Positions 4,740 to 5,076 of a DNA stretch of 5,076 bases are shown here, one piece after another. Under the pieces are notes generated by a model, which had not been told where the DNA came from, ran no database searches, and saw only the letters and a program-made list of their open reading frames with translations. The stretch spans positions 1 through 5,076 of the forward strand of contig CANGAY010000082.1 of assembly GCA_947451735.1 (NCBI GenBank). The letters are read 5' to 3'. The position numbers and the translations under genes are program-made. The DNA is from Actinomycetota bacterium (GTDB lineage Bacteria; Actinomycetota; Thermoleophilia; Miltoncostaeales; Miltoncostaeaceae). Within the stretch, counting starts at the first letter, position 1. The number at the start of each line of letters is the position of its first letter.

Positions 4740-5076
4740 TTGCGCCTCTTCGGTGGCTTCTTCTTGCCCGCCGGCCTGGTGGGGCCTCCGGACACGTTCT
4801 TCTTGCGGGACGGCGGCTGTCGCTTGCCTGCACCATTGCCGGGAGCGGCCGGTGTCTCGGGGGCCTCGTCAGGCACATCCGACGCCTCGGGCGCGGCTGC
4901 ATCGGCGTCGGGCGGCGGGGGTGGGGTCTCTGCCGCGCGCTTGCTGCGCCGCTTCGGCGTGCCGCGGCGCGTCTCGGGGGCCACCACTGCGGCCGTCGTG
5001 GCGACGGCGGCGTCGCCCGCAGCGTCCTCTGCGACGTCCTCCGGGGCCTCGTCGACAACATCGGTGTCGTCAGACT
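4736..5076 (-). CDS. yidC: C-terminal tail of membrane protein insertase YidC (5' part outside window)
   Basis: An open frame runs in from the window edge for 112 residues to a TGA at 4736-4738. None of the membrane core of YidC/Oxa1 is present here, so the call rests on position directly upstream of, and overlapping, jag in the conserved yidC-jag-rsmG-parAB order, and on composition. The visible part is a disordered tail: an acidic Ala/Asp/Glu stretch, an Arg/Lys patch, a Pro-rich segment, then a strongly basic end (SRKK, GKKKPPKRRK). Long basic tails on YidC homologues are known to contact ribosomes, which would suit co-translational insertion of membrane proteins. It could in principle be another protein with such a tail, but the gene order makes that unlikely. 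Confidence 0.8.
   Translation of the reverse strand, partial: SDDTDVVDEAPEDVAEDAAGDAAVATTAAVVAPETRRGTPKRRSKRAAETPPPPPDADAAAPEASDVPDEAPETPAAPGNGAGKRQPPSRKKNVSGGPTRPAGKKKPPKRRK

Overview
The window is a GC-rich bacterial chromosome segment from next to the replication origin. Four overlapping or closely packed genes on the minus strand follow the classic origin-proximal order: the end of yidC (from position 5076), jag, rsmG, parA and parB. Two near-perfect parS sites sit between jag and rsmG. High GC, GTG starts, a Jag protein lacking the usual N-terminal domain, promoter -10 boxes of TANNNT type placed for leaderless transcription, and the neighbouring nuclease, chorismate mutase and Tat genes all suggest an actinomycete (Actinomycetota). 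A deep lineage such as Thermoleophilia is my best guess, from gene neighbourhood memory rather than a search.

Layout. 1-371 (minus): start of tatC, cut by the window edge. 383-736 (minus): a tatA-family gene, 11 bases upstream of tatC, so a tatA-tatC operon. 805-1089 (plus): a short AroQ-type chorismate mutase, divergent from tatA. 1086-1574 (minus): a bifunctional nuclease-family (DUF151) protein, convergent with the mutase; the two stop codons share one CTAG. 1631-1704 (plus): tRNA-Ile(GAT). 1705-1841: a short non-coding stretch with a 29-30 base direct repeat and several hairpins, between the convergent tRNA and parB. 1842-2768 parB, 2761-3522 parA, 3519-4217 rsmG, 4266-4739 jag, 4736-5076 yidC tail, all minus.

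How the parts work together. YidC inserts membrane proteins and Jag is its usual RNA-binding neighbour. RsmG methylates 16S rRNA. ParA and ParB segregate the origin region, and the window holds both ParB and its DNA targets (parS at 4210-4225 and 4248-4263). The downstream group holds folded-protein export (TatA, TatC), aromatic amino acid synthesis and a small nuclease-like regulator.

Most of this is ordinary core genome, and I see no wholly new system. The points most worth a second look are: three genes with a TACCNT box exactly 7 bases before the ATG; parS placed over the rsmG start codon; the repeat- and hairpin-rich stretch after the tRNA; a TatC with Thr where a signal-peptide-binding Glu is expected; and a small group of DnaA-box-like sites inside rsmG.
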